Shown: positions 1-9,481, numbered from the stretch's first letter. The stretch is DNA of 64,000 bases from Pseudotabrizicola sediminis (GCF_004745575.1 NZ_RPEM01000006.1:30471-94470); one strand, 5' to 3'. Numbers and translations are program-made. Notes: generated by a model not told the origin, from the sequence alone.

Positions 1-336
1 CAAAATCGAGGCGCTAATCTCTTAGCGTTTCCCGAACCGCCGTATCTTCAGATTTTCCGACCTTCCACTCCGCTTCCGTTCTGCGTTTCCGCTTCGCTTC
101 GTCTTCGCTTCCGTCCGTCACCGTCGCTGTTTCGCTTCGGTGAGGCAGTATTTACGGCGGGGTGCCGGAACCCGCAAGAGGAAAAAACGCAGGCAGTCGC
201 ATTTTTTTCACAAAAGCCGAAAATCGCGTAAAATCCGGGGGTTGGTGAAACTATCGCCACAAGAAGCGGCGGGTTGTGGCAACTTTCTTGCGCCTCAGTC
301 GGAACATTTCCACGCCTGCGAGGGTTATCCACAGAC
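1..336. other. Left-edge intergenic region, no gene seen
   Basis: I find no credible coding sequence here. The open frames have atypical composition, cover each other and lack ribosome binding sites. A hairpin with arms CGCTAA and TTAGCG around TCTC lies at 12-27 and is followed by TTT, so it may be a terminator for a gene left of the window. Positions about 60-140 are low-complexity with repeated CGCTTC/CGTTTC words. Positions 175-240 are unusually A/T rich for this genome. A TTATCCACA word (325-333) lies just after the msrQ stop; it matches a DnaA box but stands alone. Confidence 0.6.
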
Positions 337-945
337 TCAGGTGCGAACCTTGTGCGGCACTCGAAGCCGCAGCAGCAAAAGTGCCCCTACGGCACCCGCA
401 TACAGCAACGGTTCCAGCGGCCAGCCCTTCACAAGAATCACGAAATGAATCGCCCCGGCCGCTGCGGCCACATAAGCCAGCTGGTGCAAACGTCGCCAAC
501 GGGCCGCCCCCAACCGCCTGATCGCGGCATGTGTCGATGTCACGGCAAGCGGCAGCATCGCCAGCAGCCCGACCATCCCCAGAATGATATAGGGGCGCTT
601 GTACAGGTCACGCAGGATCTCATCCCAGCGCAGGCCCATGTCCAGCACCACCCAGGCCAGGAAATGCATCGCTATATAGAAGAAGGCCATCACCCCCAGG
701 GCCCGGCGGAACCGCAGCAGGTTCAGCCCGATCTTGCGCAAGGGCGTGATGCACAGCGACGCCAGCAGAAACTGCAGCCCCCACAACCCCAGCCGCAGCT
801 CGATCGCCTTGACCGGATCGGCCCCCAGCCGGTTGGTCGCCGCCGCCCAGACCAGCCAGACAAACGGGATCATCGCCCCCACCCAGACCACCCCGGTCGG
901 GATGCGCCGGGCAAGGCTGTTGATGCGGTCCAGTGCAAGCACCAT
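337..945 (-). CDS. msrQ: MsrQ, membrane heme subunit of the periplasmic methionine sulfoxide reductase
   Basis: The 202-residue protein has several hydrophobic helices (about residues 10-35, 48-68, 80-102, 115-135, 150-168 and 175-195). Conserved-looking histidines sit in the helices, for example in AMHFLAWV and HQLAYVAAAAGAIHF. This matches the MsrQ/YedZ ferric-reductase-like family. In that family MsrQ passes electrons from the quinone pool or flavin to the molybdenum subunit MsrP, which repairs oxidised methionine in envelope proteins. It follows msrP on the same strand after 13 bases, the usual msrPQ order. The length is typical. The N-terminus is short and hydrophilic before the first helix. 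Confidence 0.93.
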   Translation of the reverse strand: MVLALDRINSLARRIPTGVVWVGAMIPFVWLVWAAATNRLGADPVKAIELRLGLWGLQFLLASLCITPLRKIGLNLLRFRRALGVMAFFYIAMHFLAWVVLDMGLRWDEILRDLYKRPYIILGMVGLLAMLPLAVTSTHAAIRRLGAARWRRLHQLAYVAAAAGAIHFVILVKGWPLEPLLYAGAVGALLLLRLRVPHKVRT

Positions 946-958
946 CAGGGGCGCGGCC

Positions 959-1864
959 TCAGTAGTCTTTGCTCAGGTCCATCCCGGCATAGAGGCTGGC
1001 CACCTGTTCGCCATAGCCGTTGAACATCAGCGTATCCTCGCGCCCGGCAAAGATACCCGCCCCCACGCGGCGTTCGCTGGCCTGCGACCAGCGGGGATGG
1101 CTGACCTCGGGGTTCACATTGCTGTAAAAGCCGTACTCGCGGGCGTTCTGCATGTTCCATGTCGTCTGCGGCTGGGTGTCGGTCAGGCGGATGCTGACAA
1201 TCGACTTGATCGACTTGAACCCATATTTCCACGGCACAACCAACCGGATCGGGGCGCCGTTCTGGTTCGGCATCGGATCGCCATACAGACCCGTCGCCAG
1301 AATCGTCAGCGGATGCATCGCCTCATCCAGCCGCAGCCCCTCACGGTAAGGCCAGTCCAGCGCGGCGGTCTTTTGCCCCGGCATCTCTTCCGGCCGCACC
1401 AAGGTCTCGAACGCCACATACTTTGCACCCGGCTGCACGCCCGCCTTGTTCAAAAGATGCGCCAGCTCGAACCCGACCCAAGGGATCACCATCGACCAGG
1501 CCTCGACGCAGCGGAAGCGGTAGATCCGTTCTTCCAGCGGGGCCCCTTGCAGGATATCGGCCAGATCATAGCTGCCGGGCCGGTCCACCATGCCGCCGAT
1601 CTCAATCCCCCAGGGGTCGGTCGTCAGCAGGCGGGCGTTGCGGGCGGGGTCGCCCTTGTCCAGCCCGAACTCATAGAAGTTGTTGTAGGTGGTGATCTCG
1701 GACAGCGTGTTGGGTGCGGCATCGGTGGAAAACGCGCTCTTTGCCACGCCGGTCTGTGCCACCGCCGGTGCCGCCAGCAGCGCCCCCGCCCCCGCCATCA
1801 GCTGCCTGCGGTTCATCCATTGCGGCTTTGGCGTCACATCCGACCATTTCAACCCAAGCGTCAT
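959..1864 (-). CDS. msrP: MsrP, molybdopterin catalytic subunit of protein-methionine-sulfoxide reductase
   Basis: This is a sulfite-oxidase-fold molybdoenzyme of the YedY/MsrP family (about 301 residues). The N-terminus has a Tat-like signal ([19 protein letters not shown]), so the folded, cofactor-loaded enzyme should reach the periplasm. The expected molybdenum-ligating cysteine lies in [14 protein letters not shown], followed by a typical [13 protein letters not shown] segment. I chose the ATG at 1864 because AGGGGGAG lies six bases upstream. An ATG at 1870 abuts the same Shine-Dalgarno, and a longer frame starts at 1963 without one. It is operonic with msrQ. The family repairs both sulfoxide diastereomers of methionine in periplasmic proteins after oxidative, notably hypochlorous, stress. 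Confidence 0.93.
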   Translation of the reverse strand: MTLGLKWSDVTPKPQWMNRRQLMAGAGALLAAPAVAQTGVAKSAFSTDAAPNTLSEITTYNNFYEFGLDKGDPARNARLLTTDPWGIEIGGMVDRPGSYDLADILQGAPLEERIYRFRCVEAWSMVIPWVGFELAHLLNKAGVQPGAKYVAFETLVRPEEMPGQKTAALDWPYREGLRLDEAMHPLTILATGLYGDPMPNQNGAPIRLVVPWKYGFKSIKSIVSIRLTDTQPQTTWNMQNAREYGFYSNVNPEVSHPRWSQASERRVGAGIFAGREDTLMFNGYGEQVASLYAGMDLSKDY

Positions 1865-2142
1865 TCCCATCTCCCCCTGCTTTGCGCCATACAAGATGGC
1901 AGGCCTGCGCCGAAAATCAAATCCCTCCGGCGCGGGCAGTTTGCGGGCAAATCGGCCCCGCAATGGCTCACGTTACATCACCCGCCGTCACAGGTTGTTG
2001 ACTGGAAAATCCCAGCACCCGCGGCTTAGCGCGCGCCGTGCCTGCGGCAAGCCCGGCTCACCGAAATGTCGCCCTGATCTGATCGCATGGCTGGACCATA
2101 TACAGTAGGCCAATCCAGGCGATGATCAAACGGGAGTGACCT

Positions 2143-2625
2143 ATGATCCGCAGAACCTTTCTTGCCATGACAACTGCTCTGGCCTTTGCCGCACCAGCCT
2201 TTGCTGGCGGCCACAGCAAAGACATTGTCGACACCGCCGTCGCGGCCGGCAGCTTCAACACCCTCGCCGCCGCGCTGACCGCCGCCGGTCTGGTAGACAC
2301 GCTGAAGGGCGAAGGCCCGTTCACCGTCTTCGCACCAACGGATGAGGCGTTCGCCGCCCTGCCCGCAGGCACCGTCGACACCCTGCTCCTGCCGGAAAAC
2401 AAGGATCAGCTGATCGCGATCCTGACCTATCACGTGGTCCCGGGTGCCGTCATGTCGACCGACCTGACCGAAGGCATGACCGCCGCCACCGTCAACGGCG
2501 CCGATGTCACCATCACGCTCGACGGCGGTGCCAAGGTCAACGGCGCCACCATCACCACCGCCGACATCGCAGCTTCGAACGGTGTGATCCACGTGATCGA
2601 CACCGTCATCATGCCACCGATGTAA
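2143..2625 (+). CDS. Secreted fasciclin (FAS1) domain protein
   Basis: The 160-residue protein is a signal peptide (about 1-21, ending AAPAFA) followed by a single FAS1 domain. Both conserved family blocks are visible: [15 protein letters not shown] (H1) and YHVVPG, and near the C-terminus [14 protein letters not shown] (H2). FAS1 domains mediate adhesion or matrix interactions. In bacteria they are usually small secreted proteins of unknown partner. A GGGAGTG Shine-Dalgarno lies at a normal distance from the ATG. The gene is monocistronic and ends in a GC-rich hairpin at 2649-2677. The start choice and domain call are secure; the biological role is not. Confidence 0.93.
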   Translation: MIRRTFLAMTTALAFAAPAFAGGHSKDIVDTAVAAGSFNTLAAALTAAGLVDTLKGEGPFTVFAPTDEAFAALPAGTVDTLLLPENKDQLIAILTYHVVPGAVMSTDLTEGMTAATVNGADVTITLDGGAKVNGATITTADIAASNGVIHVIDTVIMPPM

Positions 2626-2648
2626 TCGGCCCTCTGTAACCAATACTC

Positions 2649-2677
2649 CGGGGGGCGTGCATGCCGCGCGCCCCCCG
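2649..2677 (+). terminator. GC-rich hairpin after the fasciclin gene
   Basis: Arms of nine bases (CGGGGGGCG at 2649-2657 and CGCCCCCCG at 2669-2677) flank an 11-base loop. The tract that follows is only CTTTAAC, so termination would rely mainly on the stem. It lies 24 bases past the stop. Confidence 0.6.
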
Positions 2678-2707
2678 AACCTTTAACAACCCTTTCCGCT
2701 GCGGTAG

Positions 2708-2725
2708 GGCGGGGTTAACCCCGCC
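2708..2725 (-). terminator. Perfect palindromic hairpin downstream of clpB
   Basis: GGCGGGG and CCCCGCC flank TTAA, a perfect 18-base palindrome 15 bases past the clpB stop on the minus strand. There is no T tract. A terminator or mRNA-stabilising 3' hairpin is the simplest reading. Confidence 0.5.
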
Positions 2726-2740
2726 ATCCACCCCATCACG

Positions 2741-5353
2741 TCAGTGCACCACAACCTCCACCGGCCGCACCCGGCGGCTGGCAGAAACCCGATCACCGAT
2801 GGTCAGCCCCTCCAGCCCGGCGCCGACCACCACGGTGGACCCGTCCAGCACATCGCCCGATAGGATCATCTCGGCCAGCGGGTCTTGCAGGTGCCGCTGG
2901 ATCACCCGCTTCAAGGGGCGCGCCCCGAACACCGGGTCATAGCCTTCCTCCGCCAGCCAAGCCCGCGCGGCATCATCCAGCTCCAGCGTAATCTTGCGCC
3001 CTGCCAGCCGCCGCTCCAGCCGCTTCATCTGGATCAGCACGATCCCCGCCATATCGGCGCGGTTCAGCCGGTCAAAGATCACCTGCTCATCCAGCCGGTT
3101 CAGGAATTCCGGCCGGAAGTGCTGGCGCACCGCTTCCATCACTTCCGCCCGTGCCAGCCCCTGATCTGCCCCGTCCGGCAGCTCTGACAAAGCCCGCGCG
3201 CCAAGGTTGCTGGTCAGAATGATCAGCGTCTGCTTGAAATCCACCGTCCGGCCCTGACCATCAGTCAGCACCCCGTCATCCAGCACCTGCAACAGCACGT
3301 TGAACACGTCCGGATGCGCCTTTTCCACCTCGTCGAACAGCACCACCTGATAGGGGCGGCGCCGCACCGCTTCGGTCAGCACCCCGCCTTCATCATAGCC
3401 GACATAGCCGGGCGGCGCGCCGATCAGCCGACTGACCGCGTGTTTCTCCATGAACTCCGACATGTCGATACGGACCATGGCGGCATCATCGTCAAACAGA
3501 TACTCCGCCACCGCCTTGGTCAGCTCGGTCTTGCCCACACCCGTGGGGCCAAGGAACAGGAACGACCCCAGCGGCCGGTTCTCATCGTTCAGCCCCGCCC
3601 GCGCCCGGCGCACCGCGTTGGCCACGGCGGTCAGCGCGGTTTGCTGGCCGATCACCCGCTTGCCCAGCTCTTCCTCCATCCGCAGCAGCTTTTCGCGCTC
3701 GCCTTCCAGCATCTTGGTGGTCGGAATGCCAGTCCAGCGCTCCACCACCTCGGCAATCTGCTCGGGCCGCACGGCTTCGGACACCAGCGCATCGCCTTCA
3801 CGCGCCTCGGCCTCGGCCAGCGATTTCTCCAAGCCCGGAATGGTGCCGTATTGCAGCTCGCCCGCCTTGGCAAAATCACCCTCACGCTTGGCGTGTTCCA
3901 GCTCGGCGCGGGCCTTGTCGAGATGCTCTTTCAGATCGCGCGCCGCTTCCAGCGAATCCCGCTCTGCCTGCCATTTGGCAGTCATCGAGTCGGATTGCTC
4001 TTTGAGGTCGGCCAGTTCCTTTTCAAGCTTTTCTAGACGGTCGCGGCTGGCAGCATCGTCTTCTTTCTTCAACGCCTCGGATTCGATCTGCAATTGCAAG
4101 ATCTGGCGGTCCAGCTGGTCCAGTTCCTCGGGCTTGCTGTCCACCTCCATCCGCAACCGGCTGGCGGCTTCGTCCATCAGGTCGATCGCCTTGTCGGGCA
4201 GGAAACGGTCGGTGATATAGCGGTGCGACAGGGTTGCCGCCGCCACCAGCGCGCTATCGGAAATCCGCACGCCGTGGTGCAGCTCGTACTTTTCCTTGAT
4301 TCCGCGCAGGATGCTGATGGTGTCTTCCACCGTCGGCTCGCTTACCATCACAGGTTGGAACCGGCGGGCAAGGGCCGCGTCCTTTTCCACATATTTGCGG
4401 TATTCATCCAGCGTGGTGGCCCCCACGCAATGCAATTCGCCCCGCGCCAACGCCGGTTTGATCAGGTTGGCCGCATCCATCGCACCATCGGATTTTCCGG
4501 CACCGACCAGTGTGTGCATCTCGTCAATGAACAGGATGATCTCACCCTCGGCCGCCGTCACCTCGTTCAAAACCGCCTTCAGCCGTTCCTCGAACTCGCC
4601 ACGATACTTCGCGCCGGCAATCAGCGCGCCCATGTCCAGCGCCATCAGCTTCTTGTTGCGCAAGGATTCCGGCACATCACCGTCGATGATGCGCAGTGCC
4701 AACCCTTCCGCAATCGCGGTTTTCCCCACGCCAGGCTCGCCGATCAGCACCGGGTTGTTCTTGGTGCGGCGCGACAGCACCTGCATCGTGCGGCGGATCT
4801 CTTCATCGCGCCCGATGATCGGGTCGATCTTGCCTTCCGCCGCCGCCTCGGTCAGGTCACGCGCGAATTTCTTCAGCGCGTCATAGCCCTGCTCGGCACT
4901 CGCCGTATCGGCGGTGCGGCCCTTGCGGATGTCATTGATCGCGGCGTTCAGCTTTTGCGGCGTCACCGCCCCGGCATCGAGGCAGGTCTTGGCAGCCCCC
5001 GGCACCATGGCAAACGCCATCAGAATGCGTTCAACCGGCACAAAGCTGTCACCAGCCTTTTTCGCCAGCTTTTCTGCCTCATCCAGCACCTTCACCAACG
5101 AAGAATCGGTAAAGGGCTGCGCATCGCCCGACACGCGCGGCAGCTTTTTCAGCGCGCCGTCCACGGCATCAATCACCCGCGAAGGTTCCCCACCCGCACG
5201 GCGGATCAGGTTGGCCGCCATGCCCTGATCGTCATCCATGATGGCTTTCAGCAGATGCTCCGCCGTCAGGCGCTGATGGCTTTCGCGCATGGCAATCGTC
5301 TGCGCGGCTTGCAGAAAACCACGCGACCGCTCCGTGAACTTTTCCAGGTTCAT
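2741..5353 (-). CDS. clpB: ClpB ATP-dependent protein disaggregase
   Basis: The 870 residues have full ClpB architecture. There is an N-terminal Clp repeat domain (1-145), a first AAA+ module with Walker A GEPGVGKT (205-212) and Walker B LFIDEMHT, and a long coiled-coil middle domain (about 400-530) rich in Glu/Lys/Arg. A second AAA+ module carries GPTGVGKT. The C-terminal domain includes [14 protein letters not shown]. ClpB works with DnaK to pull polypeptides out of aggregates. The middle domain separates it from ClpA and ClpC. AGGAG precedes the ATG. A sigma-32-like promoter at 5426-5454 fits heat-shock control. Confidence 0.98.
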   Translation of the reverse strand: MNLEKFTERSRGFLQAAQTIAMRESHQRLTAEHLLKAIMDDDQGMAANLIRRAGGEPSRVIDAVDGALKKLPRVSGDAQPFTDSSLVKVLDEAEKLAKKAGDSFVPVERILMAFAMVPGAAKTCLDAGAVTPQKLNAAINDIRKGRTADTASAEQGYDALKKFARDLTEAAAEGKIDPIIGRDEEIRRTMQVLSRRTKNNPVLIGEPGVGKTAIAEGLALRIIDGDVPESLRNKKLMALDMGALIAGAKYRGEFEERLKAVLNEVTAAEGEIILFIDEMHTLVGAGKSDGAMDAANLIKPALARGELHCVGATTLDEYRKYVEKDAALARRFQPVMVSEPTVEDTISILRGIKEKYELHHGVRISDSALVAAATLSHRYITDRFLPDKAIDLMDEAASRLRMEVDSKPEELDQLDRQILQLQIESEALKKEDDAASRDRLEKLEKELADLKEQSDSMTAKWQAERDSLEAARDLKEHLDKARAELEHAKREGDFAKAGELQYGTIPGLEKSLAEAEAREGDALVSEAVRPEQIAEVVERWTGIPTTKMLEGEREKLLRMEEELGKRVIGQQTALTAVANAVRRARAGLNDENRPLGSFLFLGPTGVGKTELTKAVAEYLFDDDAAMVRIDMSEFMEKHAVSRLIGAPPGYVGYDEGGVLTEAVRRRPYQVVLFDEVEKAHPDVFNVLLQVLDDGVLTDGQGRTVDFKQTLIILTSNLGARALSELPDGADQGLARAEVMEAVRQHFRPEFLNRLDEQVIFDRLNRADMAGIVLIQMKRLERRLAGRKITLELDDAARAWLAEEGYDPVFGARPLKRVIQRHLQDPLAEMILSGDVLDGSTVVVGAGLEGLTIGDRVSASRRVRPVEVVVH

Positions 5354-5714
5354 CGGTCATTCTCCTATGTTGGCACCGCTCGTCCGCGCCCAACAGTGGC
5401 ACGCGGAACTCCGGCCTCAGACAAGACATGGGATGCCCCGACGCTTGATGCAAGATTGCCACAAGGGTGCGATGCAAATTCATCATCCGCCGCCGAATCG
5501 CCCCGCTGTCACCATCGTCAATGCCATTGCCCGGCCCCACCCTGCCCGGCAGAGCAATTCCGCCGACACAACCCGGTCTGATCGGCGGGAACCGGTCGTC
5601 GCCCGTCGGGAACAGCCGCAACGGGTTGCGGCCACCGGCAGGGGTGCGGACAACGGGGCAAAGAACAGGCGGGTGCCAGAGCAGCCACACCGCCCCTGCC
5701 GTGAAAGGCCCGCC
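5354..5714. other. Divergent intergenic region between clpB and a hypothetical gene
   Basis: I see no gene here. The part nearest clpB is its leader and promoter. From about 5455 to 5714 the sequence is GC-rich without a supported start or stop pair, and presumably holds the promoter of the rightward gene at 5715. Confidence 0.6.
5426..5454 (-). promoter_or_regulatory. Sigma-32 (RpoH)-like promoter of clpB
   Basis: Read on the minus strand, CTTGCA is followed after 15 bases by TCCCATGT. The heat-shock sigma consensus is CTTGAA, 13-17 bases, CCCCATNT, so the match is 5 of 6 and 6 of 7 defined positions. It lies about 73 bases upstream of the clpB ATG, which leaves a leader of roughly 65 bases. 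ClpB is a classic RpoH target, so position and gene agree. Confidence 0.65.
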
Positions 5715-6134
5715 ATGAATGATCTGTTGCAACCGCTGATCCACAAGGCCGCCGTGCGTGACATCGCGGTCAATGTCGCCCGCACCGGCCTGTCCATCGG
5801 CAGCGAGGCCGAACTGCATCCGCTGCCCGATGGCCGTATCGGGGTGTTTGCCCGGCTGGACCGGCGGTTTCTGGGGCTCATCCCGCGCAAGGTTACCGTG
5901 CTGGTCGGTGTGCTTGGCCCGCAGGCCAGCGCCCTGATCGCCCCGGCGGTGGAACGCGGCGAGCTGTTGCGGGTGCGGATCGTGGGCCTGACGCCCGAAC
6001 ACCTGACCTCGCCCGGCATGGGGCCAGAGGTCCATGTGTCGGTCTGGGGCGATCCGCGCCATATCGCGGTCTGGTCAAATGACGGCTCGGTCTCGACCCC
6101 GCCAGCGCTGAAATCCGAAGGTCCGGTCACCTAA
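5715..6134 (+). CDS. Hypothetical protein
   Basis: This 139-residue protein is not recognised with confidence. It has no signal peptide or membrane helix. The centre reads LHPLPDGRIGVFARLDRRFLGLIPRK in two overlapping strips, followed by an alternating hydrophobic stretch (KVTVLVGVLGPQASALIAP) and then LLRVRIVGL. The pattern of an address-like strand and then a residue carrying 'GLIPR' faintly recalls HIRAN-type small beta domains, but the match is too weak to assign. I chose the ATG at 5715 because GAAAGG lies about eight bases upstream. Its TAA overlaps the stop codon of the convergent gene at 6131. Confidence 0.6.
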   Translation: MNDLLQPLIHKAAVRDIAVNVARTGLSIGSEAELHPLPDGRIGVFARLDRRFLGLIPRKVTVLVGVLGPQASALIAPAVERGELLRVRIVGLTPEHLTSPGMGPEVHVSVWGDPRHIAVWSNDGSVSTPPALKSEGPVT

Positions 6135-6961
6135 CCCGGCAGCGCATAGCGCACATAGGCAAAGGCACTGCCATCGGGTGCCCAGTTCGGCACATTCATC
6201 GTGCCCTGCCCGCCGTTGATCCCGATCAGTCGCTGACGCTTGCCGCCATCAGGGTCCATCCGGCAGATCGCCACCGGCAGGTCGGCGGGGTGGCCCGTGG
6301 TTCCGGGCGGATAGGCCAGATAAATCACATGGCGGCCACAGGGCGACGGGTGCGGAAACCAGTTCACGCAATCATCGGCAAACAGCCTGCGCTGACCCGT
6401 CCCGTCCACCGCCATCACCCAGATCTGCGCGTGGCCATCCCGGTCGCAATTGTAATAGATCAGCGCCCCATCGGGGCTGTAATCCGGCCCGTCGCAATGG
6501 CCTTCACCTTGCGTCAGCCGCGTCTCAGCGCCGCCCAGCGCGGGCATGGTATAGACATCAATCACCGAAGCGTCACGCGCCGCCACATAGGTCAGCGTCG
6601 CCCCATCCGGCGACCAGCCATGCCACCAGCTTGGTGCGCCCGGCGACACCCGGCGCGGCACACCGCCCCCTGCCGCCACCAGATAAATCTCTGACCCGAT
6701 GCCGCGATGATGGCTGGAAAACACCCATGTCCGGCCATCGGGCGAAATGCCATGGTCATTGTTCAGCCGCCCCACGCCATCCAGATCGATCCCCTGCAAG
6801 GCAGGCGCATCCAGCGGCACCCGGAACAACCCGCCCTCCCCGTTCACCAGCAGATAGCCGCCACAGGGCGACCAGTTCGGCGCCTCGATATGCCGGTCGG
6901 TCTGCAGCACGACGCGCGCCGCGCCCCGCGCCATATCCCAGATTTCCAGCGATGACCTCAT
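6131..6961 (-). CDS. TolB-like beta-propeller (PD40 repeat) protein
   Basis: The 276 residues are made of repeats carrying the WD40-like PD40 signature: APNWSPCGGYLLV, GISPDGRTWVFSS, GWSPDGATLTYVA, DYSPDGALIYYNC, HPSPCGRHVIYLA and NWAPDGSAFAYVR. That is about six propeller blades. TolB shares this fold, but this protein lacks a signal peptide and the TolB N-terminal domain, so it is probably cytoplasmic and is not TolB itself. The start overlaps the stop of the upstream gene (ATGA at 6958-6961), so the two are probably co-translated. Its stop codon overlaps that of the convergent gene at 5715. Function is unknown. Confidence 0.85.
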   Translation of the reverse strand: MRSSLEIWDMARGAARVVLQTDRHIEAPNWSPCGGYLLVNGEGGLFRVPLDAPALQGIDLDGVGRLNNDHGISPDGRTWVFSSHHRGIGSEIYLVAAGGGVPRRVSPGAPSWWHGWSPDGATLTYVAARDASVIDVYTMPALGGAETRLTQGEGHCDGPDYSPDGALIYYNCDRDGHAQIWVMAVDGTGQRRLFADDCVNWFPHPSPCGRHVIYLAYPPGTTGHPADLPVAICRMDPDGGKRQRLIGINGGQGTMNVPNWAPDGSAFAYVRYALPG

Positions 6962-7731
6962 TCCCGCGCCTTGGGGGTCAGCAACCTTGCCGGTCGCATC
7001 GCCTCAGCCGCTTTCAGCAGGCCAAAGGTCTGGTTGACGTAATTCACCACCCCACCGATCTTTTCCAGATAGGCGGCCAGCTCCGGCGTGCGCTCTGCCT
7101 CCACCATCTGCACGGCGCGGGATGGGTCTTCACCTTCAAACTGGCAATAAAACAACGGCTCGCCGCGTTTCAGGATGACGTCCTTTTCCGGCTCGTGCCA
7201 TTCAAACGCCCACATCAGCGGGCGCGGCCAGACGTTCAGCGGAAATCGCCCGCCAAAGATCGTACCGGGCAGCGGGTCCTTGCGGTAATGCGCAAACGGG
7301 CCAAGCTGGGTGATGTAACACATCTCATCCGCGATGAAGCAATAGGGCAGCATCAGCTGCACCGTGGGCCGGTCCGGATACCGCCATTCCGCCTCGTTCA
7401 CCAGCGTCAGCAGATCGGCCAGCTTGTTGCCCCGCACCGGGCTGGCGGTGCCAAGCCGGTTGATCAGAACCGCCTTGCCCTTGTCATCCCGCCTGAACCC
7501 AAGATGCAGATCGAACGGGCATTTCACCATGAAATACCGGCTTTCCATCTGAATCACCGCCGGGCAGCGGCTGGCACTTTTGGCATGGGCCTTGTTGGTC
7601 TGGCGAAACAGAATGCGTTCGGGCGGGTCATACATCACCGCGCCCTTGTCAGATGTCAGAAACCAGCCCACCGTCAGCGGACCGGATTTCGGCCCCTCTT
7701 CCGGCCGGTCGAATGTGATCGTGACGTCCAT
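6958..7731 (-). CDS. Hypothetical protein, coupled to the PD40 propeller gene
   Basis: This 257-residue soluble protein is not recognised. It has no signal peptide and no transmembrane segment. It is rich in aromatic and proline residues, with clusters such as WPRPLMWAFEWHEPEKD, QLMLPYCFIADEMCY and GEPLFYCQFEGED. The composition suggests a compact globular domain rather than a membrane protein. The stop overlaps the next start by four bases (ATGA), so it likely forms a two-gene unit with the propeller protein. A scaffold or partner role is only a guess. AAGGACAGGG lies a little far (about 7-13 bases) from the ATG. Confidence 0.75.
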   Translation of the reverse strand: MDVTITFDRPEEGPKSGPLTVGWFLTSDKGAVMYDPPERILFRQTNKAHAKSASRCPAVIQMESRYFMVKCPFDLHLGFRRDDKGKAVLINRLGTASPVRGNKLADLLTLVNEAEWRYPDRPTVQLMLPYCFIADEMCYITQLGPFAHYRKDPLPGTIFGGRFPLNVWPRPLMWAFEWHEPEKDVILKRGEPLFYCQFEGEDPSRAVQMVEAERTPELAAYLEKIGGVVNYVNQTFGLLKAAEAMRPARLLTPKARE

Positions 7732-7798
7732 GCCTGCCCTGTCCTTCGTATCCCGCCGCCAAGGCTCTGCGTTTCGGCGCTTTGCGTCAAGCCGCGCT

Positions 7799-8524
7799 CT
7801 ACCTCAGGCCCGGATCGGCCAGCGCCGCGCACAGATCGCGCAACCGGGCACCATCTGTCCGCCTGCCGATGCGCGCCGCAAACCCGAAATCCACCACCGG
7901 CCCCGAGGCCAGCACCGGGGCCGAGCATGAGGCATGCACCTCGCGCAGCGGCAGGCCCTTGAACGGAGCCAGCGTTTCGGCAGACACCCCGCCCCCCGGC
8001 ATGATGATGATCCGGCGCCGGGCCTGCGCCATAAGGCTGGCCAGACGGTCGCTGCCTTCCGCCGCACGTTTCTCGCCGCCACTGGTCAGAACCCGGTGAA
8101 AGCCCAGCGCAATGGCCTGCTCCAGTGCATCCGAAAAATCCGGCACCAGATCAAAGCAGCGGTTCAGGGTCAGACCCATTTTGGCGGCCCGTGCGATCAG
8201 CAGGCCCAGCACATCGGTATCCAGCCGCCCATCGGGCCGGCTGGCCCCCAGCACAACGCCCTGCAACCCCGCGCTGTACGCGGCCTCGATATCCGTCTCC
8301 ATCAGCGCAATCTCATCCGGGGACCAGACAAAATCTCCGGGCCGGGGCCGGATCATGGCATAGATCGGCACCCCTGCCCCCGCAGCCCGCTGCATCATCC
8401 CGACCGAAGGCGTCAACCCGCCCAGATCCAGCGCCGAACACAGCTCGATCCGCCCGGCCCCGCCGCGCACCGCTTCGGCCAGCCCTTCGGTGGTATCGAC
8501 ACAGACTTCCACCAGAACACTCAT
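7799..8524 (-). CDS. cutC: CutC family protein
   Basis: The 241 residues span a complete CutC TIM-barrel. Visible family blocks are GAGRIELCSALDLGGLTPS, MIRPRPGDFVWSPDE, ALGFHRVLTSGGEKRA and IIIMPGGGVSAETL. CutC was named for copper homeostasis in Escherichia coli, but its biochemical role is unsettled. Here the ATG overlaps the stop of a ROK sugar kinase (ATGA at 8521-8524), which ties it to sugar or amino-sugar metabolism rather than metal handling. No cysteine or histidine cluster typical of a copper site is evident. The family assignment is secure; the function is not. Confidence 0.92.
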   Translation of the reverse strand: MSVLVEVCVDTTEGLAEAVRGGAGRIELCSALDLGGLTPSVGMMQRAAGAGVPIYAMIRPRPGDFVWSPDEIALMETDIEAAYSAGLQGVVLGASRPDGRLDTDVLGLLIARAAKMGLTLNRCFDLVPDFSDALEQAIALGFHRVLTSGGEKRAAEGSDRLASLMAQARRRIIIMPGGGVSAETLAPFKGLPLREVHASCSAPVLASGPVVDFGFAARIGRRTDGARLRDLCAALADPGLR

Positions 8525-9396
8525 CCAAACACCTCCAGTCCCGCTTCGGCAGCCCCGATCAGCCCCGGATCAGGCCGACAGTGCGCCTGCACGATCAGCG
8601 CTGTCTCTGTCTGCCGCAAAATCACCGCGCGCACACGCCGGTCCAAGGCTGTCAGCAGGGCAGGCACATTCGCCAGACCTCCACCAACCGGCACCACCGA
8701 CGCCCCCACCACATTGACCACCAGTGCCATGGGCGGGGTGATAAGGTCCAGCCAAAGCGCGATGGTCTGTGCCGCCGTCGCCGACCCCGTCTCCCAATCC
8801 GACAGGATCGTGGTCGATGGCTCTGCCACGCCATGCAATACAGCGTGCAGCTTTTCCAGACCCCGCGCCCCGCAGACCGCATCCACACAGCCCCGCAAGC
8901 CACAGCCACAGGGCAAATCCCACGGCGCCGCCACCACCGGGCCATGCCCCCATTCCCCGGCATAGCCGCCTGCGCCCTGCACCAGCTGCCCGCCCATCAC
9001 CAGACCGCCGCCAACCCCCGTGCCCAGAATCACGCCAAACACGTTGCGATGCGCCCGCCCCGCGCCCTGCCGCGCCTCGGCCAGCGCAAAGCAATCGGCA
9101 TCATTCAGCACCAGCACCGGCAGGCGCAGCGCAGTGGAGATTTCATCCGCCAGCAGCCGGCCATCGGCGCAAGGAATGTTCGCCACCTTGATCCGCCCGG
9201 TTTCAGGCGCCACCACCCCGGCTATCGAAACCGCCACACCGCGCAGCACATGCCCCTTGGCAAAACCGGCCAGCGCCGTGAGGAACCCGGCAAAATCCGC
9301 CCCCGGCGTCGGACAATCGCCCAGATAGGTCAGGCGGCCCGCCTCGGCCAGTGCCGCCTTGATCCGCGACCCACCGATGTCAAAGCACAGGATCAT
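8521..9396 (-). CDS. ROK family sugar kinase, probably N-acetylglucosamine/glucosamine kinase
   Basis: This 291-residue ROK kinase starts with the phosphate-binding motif FDIGGSRIKAAL. It also shows GTGVGGGLV, the GEWGHGPV block with the catalytic-region histidine, and the ROK zinc motif CGCGLRGCVDAVC. ROK kinases phosphorylate hexoses or amino sugars in the cytoplasm. The exact substrate cannot be read from sequence. A kinase for N-acetylglucosamine is the most likely choice from overall resemblance to Nag[10 protein letters not shown] precedes the ATG. It is the first gene of a two-gene unit with cutC and is divergent from pyrF across 85 bases. Confidence 0.85.
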   Translation of the reverse strand: MILCFDIGGSRIKAALAEAGRLTYLGDCPTPGADFAGFLTALAGFAKGHVLRGVAVSIAGVVAPETGRIKVANIPCADGRLLADEISTALRLPVLVLNDADCFALAEARQGAGRAHRNVFGVILGTGVGGGLVMGGQLVQGAGGYAGEWGHGPVVAAPWDLPCGCGLRGCVDAVCGARGLEKLHAVLHGVAEPSTTILSDWETGSATAAQTIALWLDLITPPMALVVNVVGASVVPVGGGLANVPALLTALDRRVRAVILRQTETALIVQAHCRPDPGLIGAAEAGLEVFG

Positions 9397-9481
9397 CGCG
9401 CCCCCTCTTGCACCCGGCTATGGCTTGACAGCAGTTGCCCGTCACCGCAAGACGCTTGGAACCCAAGATAAGGAGCCTGCC

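Noticed and set aside
60-140. CGCTTC/CGTTTC-rich low-complexity stretch at the left edge
   Set aside because: No regular period or gene start; base bias alone explains it.
325-333. TTATCCACA, a perfect DnaA box just past msrQ
   Set aside because: It stands alone, with no second box, AT-rich unwinding element or origin gene nearby; one such match is expected by chance.
3314-5581. Long open frames on the other strand of clpB
   Set aside because: They overlap a definite ClpB gene and consist of shadow composition without family motifs.
6131-6134. Overlapping convergent stop codons (also at 14788-14791) as a sign of shared regulation
   Set aside because: Such overlaps are expected in compact genomes and show no conserved structure.
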